Made by a program: the position numbers and the translations under genes
In this document: in pieces, positions 1-12,663 of the stretch
How the letters are laid out: every line of letters starts with the position of its first letter
Numbering within the stretch: position 1 is the first letter of the stretch
Notes under the pieces: model-generated
What the model saw: the letters and a program-made list of their open reading frames with translations, nothing else
Database searches by the model: none
Told to the model about the DNA's origin: nothing
Assembly (NCBI GenBank): GCA_023159155.1
Contig: JAJNNX010000001.1
Span: 2,294,001 to 2,358,000 of the forward strand
Direction of reading: 5' to 3'
Source of the DNA: Ustulina deusta
Lineage: Eukaryota; Ascomycota; Sordariomycetes; Xylariales; Xylariaceae
Length of the DNA: 64,000 bases

Positions 1-3000
1 TAGTATACTTTATAAAATATAAAAAATATCTAGAATTGGACAAAAACAACAAAAAATTTAATAAAAAATTTAGTAGCTAATTTATTTAATTTTTAATAAA
101 TAATACTTTTATTTATTATATAACTAGAAAAAATATTTAGAACTATAAAACAAACATACTATCCAACCAGTTTATTTTTAGTAATTAGTATTATACTAAG
201 TACTAAGGCGAACTCTAGAATATAGGCGTTTTAAACTACTTAATAGTAAGAAAAGCATAATTAGAAGCCTATTTTAGATTTTACCTTTGTATAAAAATAG
301 ACTGGACCCTAGGTAGCACAAATATTAGGTTTAGTAGTAATAATATAATTATTGCTATAAGCACTATATAAATAAATAATTCCTTTAGTATAATAATATA
401 TTATATTTTAAATAGCCCAATACTATTTTTATTCTTGCTAAAAGATGCCAACCGCTTATAGGCTTACTTTAATAATATAAAAAATATTATTATATAAAAA
501 AATAAAAAAACTATTTTTATTATATATAAATAAAAATACCCATTTTTTAATACAAGCTTTTACAAAGCTGGACTATACTTTACTAAAACAAAGTTATAAC
601 AATTATACTATTAATTTAGATATTTTTATATAAAAAGACTATATATAATGCTTAGTTATACAAGATACAATATTAATTACTTAATTTTAGAAGAAATCTA
701 GAAATTCTATTACTACTATTAATTATATAACCTAGTACTTTAACAATTTAAATTCTTAATTAAAAACAATTATAATTTTAATTATAAAGTTATAATTAAT
801 ACTATATAAATAAATAATAAGCAAGTTTTTTATATTATTAATACTGCTATATTTTTTTAAGCAGCAACTTTCTTTAAATTAATATTTATATAAAATACTT
901 AAGAAGTGCTATATAAGTACTAGATTAATATATATTAAAGACCTTTTAATTATATTATATATAACCTAAGTATAAACTTTTTGTTTAAAAAATTTTAGAA
1001 CTAAGTAAGGATTATAGGTACCTAGTACTATACAATGCCTATTAAGGCGCACTAGGCAATTAGCAAGATCAAAAAAACATATAGCTCTTTTTATTATACA
1101 TACAATATATTAAAAGCTAAAATTAATAATTATATAAAAGACAAGTTAATTTTTTAAATAGCAGTTAAAGCCCTAAATAATACTACTAGGCTAAATAGCT
1201 TTATATTAATTTTTTTTGTTTTTAAAGCTTATTTTAAAATTAATTAAGATTTACCCCTTTTATTTAATATTATACAAAGAGCTAAAGCAATTAAAAAGGC
1301 TATAAAAATGTTATGTAATAAGAGAGCAAAAGTTAAAATTAACTATATGATTAACTAGCGCAACAGGCCAGCCTTATATGATATATTTTTATTACCTTTA
1401 TGTAGCAAAGTAATAGTATAACAAAAAAAAGAAAGCTAAAATAGACTATACAAAATTAAGTCGATCAAAAGATCTAATATAATTATTGATTTAATAAACG
1501 GCCTAATATATTTTTGTTAAACATAAATTAAGCTTTATTACTATATAACTAAAAAAGATATTTTGGATAAATATACCAAAAAAAAAAACAAAATATAACC
1601 TTTTTAAACCCCTATTATACGAAAAAAACGCAAATAACCCCTAAAGACTATAATATTTTATATAATTTTTATATAATAAATTAGTTAACTATTCCTAACC
1701 CCTAAAAAGGAATAGAACTATGCCCTAGCTGTTAAGCTATGTAAAGATAGCATTATTAATATACCCGGAGCCCTATTTAAAAAATCTAATACTATTAAAA
1801 TTAACAATCTTGTTATATAAGGCGTATTCTAATTTATAAAATATAATCCAACAAAACACGGCAATATTTATATTTTTAAATCCTAGCTTATATAAAAAAT
1901 CAAAAAAAAAATAACTAAGCTATACAAAAAGTTCTAACTTATTATATAAGGCTATAACAATACTAAGAAAAAAATAGTGCTTATTTAGTTGCTAATAATC
2001 TAGCAAATAAACTAAAGATTGCTACTTGTACTAGGACTTTTTCTAATTTATGACTTTAATATTTTAAGCAAACTTTAAGATATTACGTAAGCGTATATAT
2101 AATTAAAAAATAAATTGGCTAGAAAAATCCTTGTATGATTGCTATCCGAACTAAAATTAAAATATTTTAATAGAACAATTCTATAAATTATATAACTATT
2201 ATATAGATTTGCTAAATTAGGTTTATACTAGTTTAAAATATATTATTAGTACTATTATAAAAGGCTTAGTATAACTATTTCTATATATAACCTATGCCTA
2301 CTTTTTATTAAAGGACCTTTAGATAACTTTAGTATTATTGGACTACAAACAGATAATATGTTTAGTTTTGTATTACTAAGCTTTTTAAAAAAGGAAGAAT
2401 ATAAATTATAATAAGCTAAGTTTTGTATAAAACCAAAAAAGATATTTTAGCTAGGTTACTTTATAAAGTTTAATAGCGGACAAATTATATTTTTATTTAA
2501 AAAAAATATTATTTTAACCTAAAAAAGCCAAACAAACTAACTAGACTAGATTAACTCCTGTTCGATTGATTTTATATAGCAATATGTTTTATAATAAGCA
2601 AAAGATATATATATTAGTAGTATTTATTAGCCTAAAGTAATATATAACTTATGCATAGCTACCCAAGTTATATATTTTAAGCTATATAATATTAAAAATT
2701 TAAACCAAAAAATCTAGTAGCAAACAAATAATAAGGATTACGGCCTAACCTTTATATTAATAGACTTATATTATATAAAGCTATTTATCTTTACAGATAG
2801 GTTATTTATAAATAATATAAATATAACCTCTTAACTTAGATTTATAATTATATTAGAGATTGAATATTATATAAAAGAAAATTTAAGTTTTAAAATTAAA
2901 AAAAATATTATATACTAGAATTTAAACAAGTATAAAAAGGTAATAAAAAATATACTTATAAATAAATTATATAGCATAGTTAATAGTTTTAATAGTACTA

Positions 3001-4884
3001 TTGCTTTTTGTATAATATTTTTAAAAATTATAACTATGCTATAACTGCTCTTAATTTTAGCTATTTTATGTTCTAATTTAAAGTTGTTATATAATTGTTT
3101 TGTTAAGCTTAGTACTATATAGAAAAAACGCCTAATAATTAATATTATATTATTAAGAAAATTATATAAAAGATAAAAAATTTCCGAAGTACAATGGATT
3201 AATAATAAAAATAATCTAGCTAATATGTTTATAAAAAGAATACTAAACTAAGCTTTAGAAACCCTTATATTAATAAATAAGTTAATTATATAAGTAGAAA
3301 CGTTTGTTAATAGAACATAAGAAATTATATATAACTATAATATTTATAAAAAAAAAAGAGTTAGAAGTATAAAGGTAATGTATAATAAATTAATTCTAAA
3401 AAGAAAAACAAATATAAACGCTACTCTTTTCTATTTTTTATTTTTTTTTATTTTTTTTATTATATAACTAATTTATTTTTTTTTTTTTAAACGTAATAAT
3501 TGTACTAAGCGTTATATAAACGCCAAACGTATGCTGCGTAAGTATTACTTTAAAACCTAATAATCTGGCAATAGCTATAGAATAGGTAACTATTACGTAT
3601 TATATAAGTATTTTTTGTATATGCAATAATAGTAGTACTATATAACTAGATAAGGACTATATGAAAGTAACCTTTTTGGCAGAGGATAAGCATAATTGAA
3701 TATGCGAAAGGCATATTAGCAAGCACCCGGATCTATATATTAACTAATAGCATAGTAGCGACTTAAGCTTTATTAGTTTATATACAAAAAGTAAAAATGT
3801 TAGTAATATATTAAAACAAACGTATATATAATAAGAAAACAAATATATATATTAATATATAGCGCTATAATAAGCTAACAATTGTTAGGATTGTTTATTA
3901 GTAGTAATACTATATAGTAGTTGCTGTTCTGGCTAATAATTCTTAGTATATAACCATTATTACTAAAGAGCTAGATAGCGTTTATTATATAAATGTATAT
4001 ATGTACGAATATATATATATATGTATGTATGGTGTATAAGGATAAGCAAACGTATAAAACAAAAAATTTTAAAAAATAATAAAAGAATAGAGAGCAATAG
4101 GAAACTTGAGCACTTTTTTATATGTAAGTCCTCCTATATATAAGCTAATCTAACTTTTAATTAATTGATTTTTTTTATATAAATAACCTGCTTGGTTAAC
4201 TAAACATAAGCAACTTTAAAGGCCTTTAATTGGCAATTGCCCGTATAAGGCCTACTAACTAAACAAGCTAGCTAATTATAAACCTTACTGTTATATAAAG
4301 CAAAAATAAATATTTAGTTTTAATTTAAATGGTTACTAAGTAATATTTGGCTTATAGTTTTTGATTAATTATATAGCTAAAGTAGTAGCCTTGCAATATT
4401 GTTGTATGACCTTATTAAAAAAAGATGATTTATTAATTTGGTAGTTATATATATAGATTAGACTGCTAACTTGGTTGCTTTTTTAGTAGTTAAACTTTTG
4501 TATATATATTTAGACAGTTATATAGTTGCTTTTTTTATTTTTTTTGTACAACGGGCAGTTATAACCAAAAAAAAAATAGCCAGTGTTGGAATAACTAGTA
4601 TTAGTTATAACTTTATTGTATAACTTATATAAAGTGTAAGTTTATGTTTGGCTGTTGTATAAATATTAGTTGGATTTTGGCTGGATAAAAAGGACTTTAT
4701 TTTTTTTTTGTTATGTTAGCTTGTACGATAGCGTAAGCTTTTATATAAATATAAAAGATTTATGCTTTGTACAAATATTTTTTTTTTTTTTTTTTTTATA
4801 AATGATATAGTATAATATATTGTATTCTATCCATGTGCGTTATTTATTTTTACATATAATATATCGTATACAGCCCATTTAACA
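1..4884 (+). mobile_element. Ty1/copia retrotransposon relic, copy A (5' end outside window)
   Basis: This is a plus-strand relic of a Ty1/copia element whose 5' part lies left of the window. It ends in an LTR at 4584-4884. Translating one frame through many stops shows a copia reverse transcriptase around 1,700-2,700 (traces such as NYALA, KHGNIYIFKS, QRLLL, ITQAYI) and an RNase H domain around 2,750-3,310 (LFIFTD, then NKLYSIV, LYNCFVKL, KISEVQWI and NNLAN), in the order and spacing of fungal copia polyproteins. Positions 1-1090 match the inverted copies at 8540-9660 and 22040-23100. Mutations are dominated by transitions. The element cannot be functional. The copia assignment rests on the RT to RNase H order with no integrase downstream of RNase H. 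Confidence 0.85.
4584..4884 (+). repeat. Copia LTR, copy A 3' LTR
   Basis: A 301-bp LTR beginning TGTTGGAATAAC and ending TTTAACA (family consensus end CAACA). It matches the LTRs at 8237-8539, 11772-12077 and 25269-25566. A poly-T run near 4780 and a TATA-rich tail are shared by all copies. A purine-rich A-tract (4566-4577), a possible polypurine tract, lies directly upstream. Confidence 0.85.
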
Positions 4885-7800
4885 TTTACCTTAAAATTAA
4901 TTAAGACTTACCCCTTTTACTTAATATTATATAAAAGGCTAAAGTAATTAAAAAGGCTATAAAAATGTTATGTAATAAAAAAGCAAAAGTTAAAATTAAC
5001 TATATAATTAACTAGTGTAACAAGCCAGTCTTATATAATATATTTTTATTGCTTTTATATAGCGAAGTAATAGTATAGCAGAAAAAAAAAAGCTATGATA
5101 GACCGTATAAAATTAAATCGATTAAAAATTCTAATATAGTTATTAATTTAACAAACGGCCTAATATATTTCTGTTAAACATAAATTAAGCTTTATTACTA
5201 TATAACTAAAAAAGATATTTTAGACAAATATATTAAAAAAAAAACAAAATATAACTTTTTTAAACTTTTGTTATATAAAGAAAACGTAGACAACCTTTAA
5301 AGGTTGTAATATTTTATATAACTTTTGTATAATAGATTAGTTAATTATTTTTAACCCCTAAAGAAAAATAGAACTATGCCCTAGCTGTTAAGCTATATAA
5401 AAATAGTATTATTAATATATTTAAAGCTTTATTTAAAAAATCTAATACTACTAAAATTAATAATTTTATTATATAAGGCATATTCTAATTTGTAAAATAT
5501 AATCTAACAAAATATAGCAATATTTATATTTTTAAATCCTAGCTTATATAAGAAATTAAAAAAAAAATAACTAAATTATACAAAAAGTTCTGACTTGTTA
5601 TATAAAACTATAATAATACTAAAAAAAAAATAGTACTTATTTAATTGCTAATAATCCAGCAAATAAGCTAAAGATTGCTACTTGTACTAGGATTTTTTCT
5701 AATTTATAATTTTAATATTTTAGGCGAACTTCAAAATATTATGCAAGCATACATATAATTAAAGGACAAATTGGCTAAAAAAATCCTTATATAACTGCTA
5801 TCCGAACTAAAATTAAAATATTTTAATAAAATAATCCTATAAATTGTATAACTATTATATAGATTTGCTAAATTGGGTCTATACTAGTTTAAAATATATT
5901 ACTAGTACTACTGCAAAAAGCTTGGTATAACTATTTTTATATATAACCTATACTTATTTTTTACTAAAGGACCTTTGGATAACTTTAGTATTACTGGACT
6001 GCAAACAAACAATATGTTTAGTTTTATATTGCTAGGCTTTTTAAAAAAAAAAGAATATGAATTGTAGTAAGCTAAGTTTTATATAAAGCTAAAAAAGATA
6101 TTTTAGCTAGGTTACTTTATAAAGTTTAATAGTAAACAAATTATATTTTTGTTTAAAAGGAATATTATTTTAATTTAGAAAAACTAAGCAAACTAATTAG
6201 ACTAGATTAATTTTTATATAATTGATTTTATATAGCAATATGTTTTGTAATAAGTAAAAGGTATATATATTAGTAGTATCTGCCAGTCTAAAGCAGTATA
6301 TAACTTATGTATAGCTGCCCAAGTTATATATCTTAAGCTATATAATATTAAAAATTTAAACTAAAAAATCTAGTAGTAAATAGATAATAAAGATTGCGGC
6401 CTGACTTTTGTACTAATAGACCTATATTATATAAAGCTGTTTATTTTTATAAACGGGTTATTTGCAAACAATATAAATATAACTTTTTAATTTAGATTTA
6501 TAATTGTATTAAGAACTGAACGTTATATAAAAAAAAATTTAAGCTTTAAAATTAAAAGAAATATTATATACTAGAATTCGAACAAGTATAAAAAGGTAAT
6601 AAAAAGTATATTTGCAAATAAATTATATAGCATAATTAATAGTTTTAATAGTACTATTATTTTTTATATAATATTTTTAAAAATTATAACTATGCTATAA
6701 TTGCTTCTAATTCTAGCTGTTTTATGTTTTAATTTAAAGTTATTATACAATTGTTTTATTAAGCTTGGCACTATATAAAAAAAACACTTAATAATTAATA
6801 TTATATTATTAAAAAAATTGTATAAAAAATAAGAAATTTCCGAAGTATAATAGATCAATAGTAAAAATAATCTAGCTAATATATTTATAAAAAAAACACT
6901 AAACTAAGCTTTAGAAACCTTTATATTAATAAATAAGTTAATTGTATAAGTAGAAACGTTTATTAATAGAATATAAAAAATTATATATAACTATAGTATT
7001 TATAAAAAAAAAAAGAGTCAGAAGTGTAAAAGCAACATATAATAAATTAACTCTAAAAAAAAAAACAAACATAAATGTTACTTTTTTCTATTTTTATTTT
7101 TTTTTATTTTTTTTATTATATAACTAATTTATTCTTTTTTTTTTTAAACGTAATAATTATACTAAGCGCCATGCAAACATTAAACGTATGCTACGTAAGT
7201 ATTATTTTAGAACCTAATAATCTAGCAATAGCTGTAAAACAAGTAACTACTACGCATTATATAAGCATTCTTTATATATGTAGTAATAGTAGTACTGTAC
7301 AACTAGATAAAAACTATACAAAAATAACCTTTCTAGCAGAGGATAAATATAATTAAATATATAAAAAGTATATTAGCAAGCATTTAGATTTATATATCAA
7401 CTAATAGTATGGCAGCAACCTAAGCTTTATTAGTTTATGTATAAAAGGCAAAAATATTAGCAATATATTAAAACAAACATATATATAATAAAAAAATAAA
7501 CATATATATTAACGTATAGCGCTATAATAAGCTAATAATTGTTGGGATTATTTATTAGCAGTAATACTATATAGTAGTTGCTATCCTAGCCAATAATTCT
7601 TAGTATACAACTACTATTGCTAAAGAGCTGGATGGTATCTATTGTACAAATGTATATATATATGTGTGTGTATGTATGTATGGTGTATAAGGACAGGCAG
7701 ACGTACGAAACAAAAAATTTTAAAAAATAATAAAAAAACAGAGAGCAATAAGAAACTTAAGTATTTTTTTATATGCAAGTCCTCTTATATATAAGCTAAC

Positions 7801-8539
7801 CTAACTTCTAATCAGTTAACTTTTTTTTGTATAAATAACTTACCTAGTTAATTAAACATAAATAACCTTAAAAGCTTTTAACTAGCAACTGCCTATACAA
7901 GGCCTACTAACCGGACAAGCTAGCTAATTATAAACTTTACTGTTATACGGGGCAGAAGCAAATATTTAGCTTTGATTTAGATAGTTACCGAGTGATGTTT
8001 GGCTTATAGTTTTTAACTAATTGTATAGCTAAAGCAGTAGCCTTGCAATATTGTTGTATAACTTTATTAAAAAAAAATGATCTATTAATCTAGTAGCTAT
8101 ATATATAAACTAAATTACTAATCTAGTTGTTTTTTTAATAGTTAAACTTTTGTATATATATTTAAGCAGTTATATAGTTATTTTTTTTATTTTTTTTATA
8201 TAACAAGCAATTATAACTAAAAAAAAAAATAGCTAGTATTGGAATAACTAGCATTAGTTATAACCTTATTGTACAACTTGTATAAAGTGCAAGTTTATGC
8301 TTAGCTATTATATAAATATTAGCTAGACTTTAGCTAGACAAAAAAAACTTTATTTTCTCTTTGTTATGTTAGCTTATATAATAACGTAAGCTCTTATATA
8401 AATATAAAAGACTTATGTTTTATATGAATATTCTTTTTTTTTTTTTTTTTTAGATAAATAATATAGTATAATATATTATATTCTATCTACGCACGTTATT
8501 TGTTTTATGTACGATATATTGTATATAGCCTATTCAATA
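4885..8539 (+). mobile_element. Ty1/copia relic, copy B: tandem duplicate of the 3' 3.65 kb
   Basis: From about 4885 the sequence repeats copy A from about 1230 to its LTR end. Both units are about 3,655 bp and end in an LTR. The duplicate starts immediately after the terminal bases of the copy A LTR, so an LTR end is joined directly to internal coding sequence. The RT and RNase H relic is again readable (roughly 5,350-6,970) but diverged separately from copy A by transitions, so the duplication preceded most of the mutation. The open frame of 93 codons at 7075-7356 lies in the 3' untranslated part and is not a gene. Confidence 0.83.
8237..8539 (+). repeat. Copia LTR, copy B 3' LTR
   Basis: A 303-bp LTR starting TATTGGAATAAC (TGTTGG with a G-to-A change) and ending TTCAATA (CAACA with a C-to-T change). 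It abuts the inverted copy C directly, with no spacer. Confidence 0.83.
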
Positions 8540-11500
8540 CTATATGCTTTTTTAATTTTGCTAATTGTTTAGTATATTTTAATAAATATTATATAGTACT
8601 AAATACTTATAATCTTTGCTTAGTTCTAAAATTTTTTAAATATAAAATTTATATTTAAATTATATATAATATAATTAGAAAGTTTTTAATATATATTAAT
8701 CTAGTACTTATATAGCATTTTTTAAATATTTTATATAAATATTAATTTAAAAAAGGTTATAGCTTAAAATAATATAGCTATATTAATTATATATAAGATT
8801 TGTTTATTTTTTATTTATATAATATTAATTATAATTTTATAATTAAAATTATAATTATTTTTAATTAAGAACTTAAATTATTAAACTGCTTAGTTATATA
8901 ACTAATAGTAGTAATAGAACTTCTAGATTTTTTTAAAATTAATTAATTTATATTATATTTTATATAACTAAATATTTTATATAATCTTTTTATACAAAAA
9001 TATTTAAATTAATAGTATAATTATTATAACTTTATTTTAATAAAATATAATCTAGTTTTATAAAAACTTATATTAAAAAATAGGTATTTTTATTTATATA
9101 TAATAAAAATAGTTTTTTTATTTTTTTATATAATAATATTCTTTATATTATTAAAGTAAGTTTGCAAGCAATTAGTATTTTTTAGCAAAATAAAAATAGT
9201 ATTAAGCTATTTAGGATATAATATATTATTATACTAAATAAATTCTTTATTTATATAGTACTTATAGCAATAATTATATTATTACTACTAAAACAAATAT
9301 AAGCATTGCTTAATATCTAGCTAACTTTTATATAAAAATAAATCTTAAAGTAGACTTTAAACTACGCTTTTTTTATTATTAAGTAGTTTAAAGCGCTTAT
9401 GTTTTATAGTTTGCTTTGGTATTTTATATAATATTAGTTGCTAAAAATAAACTAGTTAAATAGTACGTCCGTTTTATAGTTCTAAATATTTTTTTTAATT
9501 ATATAGTAAATAAAAGCGTTATTTATAAAAAATTAGGTTAATTAGCTCCCGAATTCTTTTTTAATATCTTTATTACTTTTGTCCGGTTTTAAGTATTTTT
9601 TAAAGTTTATAAAGTATATTAAAAACTTTTCAAGCATAAGTTCTATTTTATTAATTATTTTATATAAACTAAAATATTAATTTTTTATATAAGCTTATTT
9701 TTAAAAAGTATGCTTTATTAACTAATATTTCTTTTTATAGTATATAAAATATTTTTTGTTTATATAATAGCTCTAAGCGTTCTAATCCTTTGGGTTATAG
9801 CGCTTTACGCTTAGTTTGCTCAAAAATTTAAAAAATCTATACTATTAGCTTTTTATATAATTGCTTTAATTATACCTCTGGTCTATAAAATAAGCATTAT
9901 TATCTTTTTATATAAAACTTTTTAATATATTATTAGTTACTATTTAAATATATACTTAAAAATCTAAAAAAAAACTTTTGCTTATTAGCTTTTAAAATAT
10001 AAAAGCTATAGCTACTTCTAATACTTTTTAATATATTTATGCAATAGTTATGCTAAGTTAGATTTTTTTTTAATAACTTGCACTAAGTACTTATTATACT
10101 TTTGCAAATTTATTAATTATAAGTTCTAGTACTTTATACAGTACTAAATCTAGGTTTTTTTATTTATTTATATAAAAGTAATTATAGTTTAGTCGGCCTA
10201 GTATTAGCTATAATTTATATTAGTATTAAAATAAGCATTTATTATATAATAGATCTTATTCTAAGTTTTTTTAGGTCTGATTTAATAAATATAAAAATTT
10301 TCTATATAACTTTTAAAGATTATTAAAAATACTATATAGTATTAATCCTTTATAATACTAAGTTTTTAATAAGTATTTATAAATAGATATGCCTTGTTAT
10401 AAAGTAGGTTGTATAGTTAGCTTATATAGTTTTTTTTTTTTTTTTTTTTTCTAAAAAATCGTATACTTTTTAAAAAAAATTATTTTATTTTATATGTTTC
10501 TTATAAAAGGCAAATCTAAAAAAAGGTTATTTAATATAGGGTCTAATATTATATAAAGGTATACCTATTATATAAAGGTCTAAAAAAGGTTATAAATAAT
10601 AGGGTATTTATATACTAGTTAAAAGTTTAGTTTATAGCCTGCCCTTGTTATATAACCATATATAGGTTCAGAAATATTCTAAAACTTAATAGTAGGTTGT
10701 ATGAATGGGGCAGTGTAGTGCTCGGGGGTCTGGAATTATATATTCCGAATAGGTTTAAGCTGTATAAGTTTTAGATGTTTGATTTTTAGTTCTTATTCTG
10801 TTCGTACAATGGGCTAAAAGGTTAGTATAGGCCGGAGTGTAGGGGTAAGCTAAAAAATAGGTTAAAATTTTTAACTTAGTATAAGGAAGACTAAGGGCTA
10901 TTGTATAAGGGGTAGTAAGGTAAGTTAAATAATTAAAAGTTTAAAGGAACTTTTAGTTAGTTTAAATTTACCTTGTGCGATCTAAGCAAAGTTTTTTATA
11001 TGTATACCTAGGTTTATTTATAGTTATATTTTTTTATATATAATAATATTGTAAAGTTTTATACAAACGTTTATATAAAAAATTTTTAAAATATTTAAAT
11101 ATTTATTTTATAAAATCTTTTTTATATATTTTTTAAAATATTTATTTGTTATTAATTATATAATTATATTTTTTAATCTAATAAACTATATATATATTAA
11201 ATATTAGTTTTATTATATTATTTAGATTAATAAGTTTATTTTAATATTAAAAATCAAATATTTTTTATATATTTTTTAAACTAATATTAAGTTCTTATAT
11301 AATCTTTTTATATATAAATTATAAATATGCTTTAATAGCCTCCTATATATTATATAATATGCTTAATACTATAATAAAAAAAATAAAATAAGTAAAAAAA
11401 AAAAAAAAAAAACTATCTAGTTGTTATATAATAATATAATTAAAAATAATATAATTATATACTATTTTTATTTTTTTTATATAGTACTTTTAATATTTTT

Positions 11501-12077
11501 TATAAAAAATTAATACTTATATATTAAAAATTAAATCTTTATTATTTTTTTTATAACAATTAAATATATTTAAGCACTTTATAATATGAAATATTTGCTT
11601 TATTTTATATAGTACTACTAATATTTCCTTACAAAAAAATAATATTATATAATAAAGGTTTTAAAATATAATATAAAAACCTATTTATATAAGTTCAACT
11701 CTATTATTATTTTTGCTAATCTATAGTGCTTCTTTGCAATTTTTTTAAATATTTTTATAACTATTAATCAATATTAAATAAACTTTATATAATATATCGT
11801 ACATAAAACAAACAAATAATATATATAAACAAAATATAATTTATTGTATACTATATTATCTATAAAAAAAAAAAAAAAAAAAATTTTTGTATAAAGCATA
11901 AGTTTTTTATATTTATATAAGAACTTACGCTATTATATAAACTAATATAATAAAAAGGAAGTAAAGTCCTTTTTGTCCAGCCAAAGTCCAGCTAATATCT
12001 ATATAAAAGCCAAGCGTAAACTCGCACTCCGTGCAAGTTGCACAATAAGGTTGTAACTAATGCTAGTTATTCCAACA
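8540..12077 (-). mobile_element. Ty1/copia relic, copy C: inverted 5' half
   Basis: On the minus strand this reads 5' LTR (12077 to 11772) and then the 5' internal region, ending at about 8540. That end corresponds to about position 1087 of copy A. It is collinear with the minus-strand element at 22040-25566. The pol 3' half is missing here, but copy B next door carries exactly that half in the opposite orientation. A patch around 10,680-10,860 is less mutated than its surroundings. The relic has no open frame. Confidence 0.82.
11772..12077 (-). repeat. Copia LTR, copy C 5' LTR
   Basis: About 306 bp. On the minus strand it begins TGTTGGAATAAC at 12077 and ends at 11772. Part of its first 130 bp retains G/C-rich stretches such as GTCCAGCCAAAGTCCAGC on the plus strand, while the rest is nearly all A/T. 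Confidence 0.82.
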
Positions 12078-12161
12078 TTAACTATTATAAAAATAGGTTT
12101 AAATATTTTATTAAATAGAAAGGGTAAAAATATAAATATAATTATTAGTACTTAAAGTACT
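12078..12161. other. Short AT-rich spacer between two copia elements
   Basis: Unassigned AT-rich DNA between the copy C LTR and the left target duplication of copy D. No coding or repeat signature was recognised. Confidence 0.5.
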
Positions 12162-12166
12162 ATTTT
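12162..12166. repeat. Target-site duplication of copia D (left)
   Basis: The 5-bp ATTTT directly precedes the left LTR end (TGTTGAATGG at 12167). It is repeated at 25567-25571 after the right LTR end (CCAACA ending at 25566). This marks the integration boundaries of copy D. Confidence 0.75.
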
Positions 12167-12422
12167 TGTTGAATGGGCTATATATAATATATCGTATATA
12201 AAACAAATAACGTGCGTGAATAGAATAGAATGTATTATATTATATTATCTATAAAAAAAAGAAAAAAAAAAGAATGTTTATATAAAGCATAAGTTTTTTA
12301 TATTTATATAAGAGCTTATGCTATTATACGAGCTAACATAACAAAAGGGAAATAAAGTCCTTTTTGTCCGGCCAAAGTCCAGCTAACATTTATATAATAA
12401 GGTTATAACTAATGCTAGTTAT
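12167..12422 (-). repeat. Copia D 3' LTR, outer part
   Basis: On the plus strand it starts TGTTGAATGG at 12167 (family end CAACA) and runs to the gypsy insertion point. The final GTTAT (12418-12422) is one copy of the gypsy target duplication. The last 12 bp of the LTR lie at 18555-18566 on the other side of the insertion. Confidence 0.83.
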
Positions 12423-12663
12423 TATAACAGTCAGTACAGTCTTGGCAAGACTTGCAAGGACTCCAGACCTACAGGGCAATAAAATAGAAGGTCTACGCAC
12501 GGACCAGCCCATACTTCTATAGCCATATATACAAAGTCCATATCTACCCACCCTATAAACTCTGACTTTCTTTCTTTTTTTTTTTTTTTTTTTTTTAGCT
12601 TAAAGTCTTTGTCTATAGTATTAATAAATTAGCTATAAAAGCTTTACTTAACTAAGCGTAGCA
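12423..12663 (+). repeat. Gypsy 5' LTR
   Basis: 241 bp, starting TATAACAGTCAGTACAG (ancestral TGTAACAG with a G-to-A change) and ending GCGTAGCA. It pairs with 18315-18554. A long poly-T tract near 12,575-12,597 is followed by AG. It differs from the 3' LTR almost only by transitions. Confidence 0.88.

Noticed and set aside
6664..7356. Two open frames of 64 and 93 codons inside the AT block
   Set aside because: They lie in copia relics, one antisense to the RNase H remnant and one in the 3' untranslated part. Composition is Phe/Ile/Asn-rich, as random AT-rich DNA gives.
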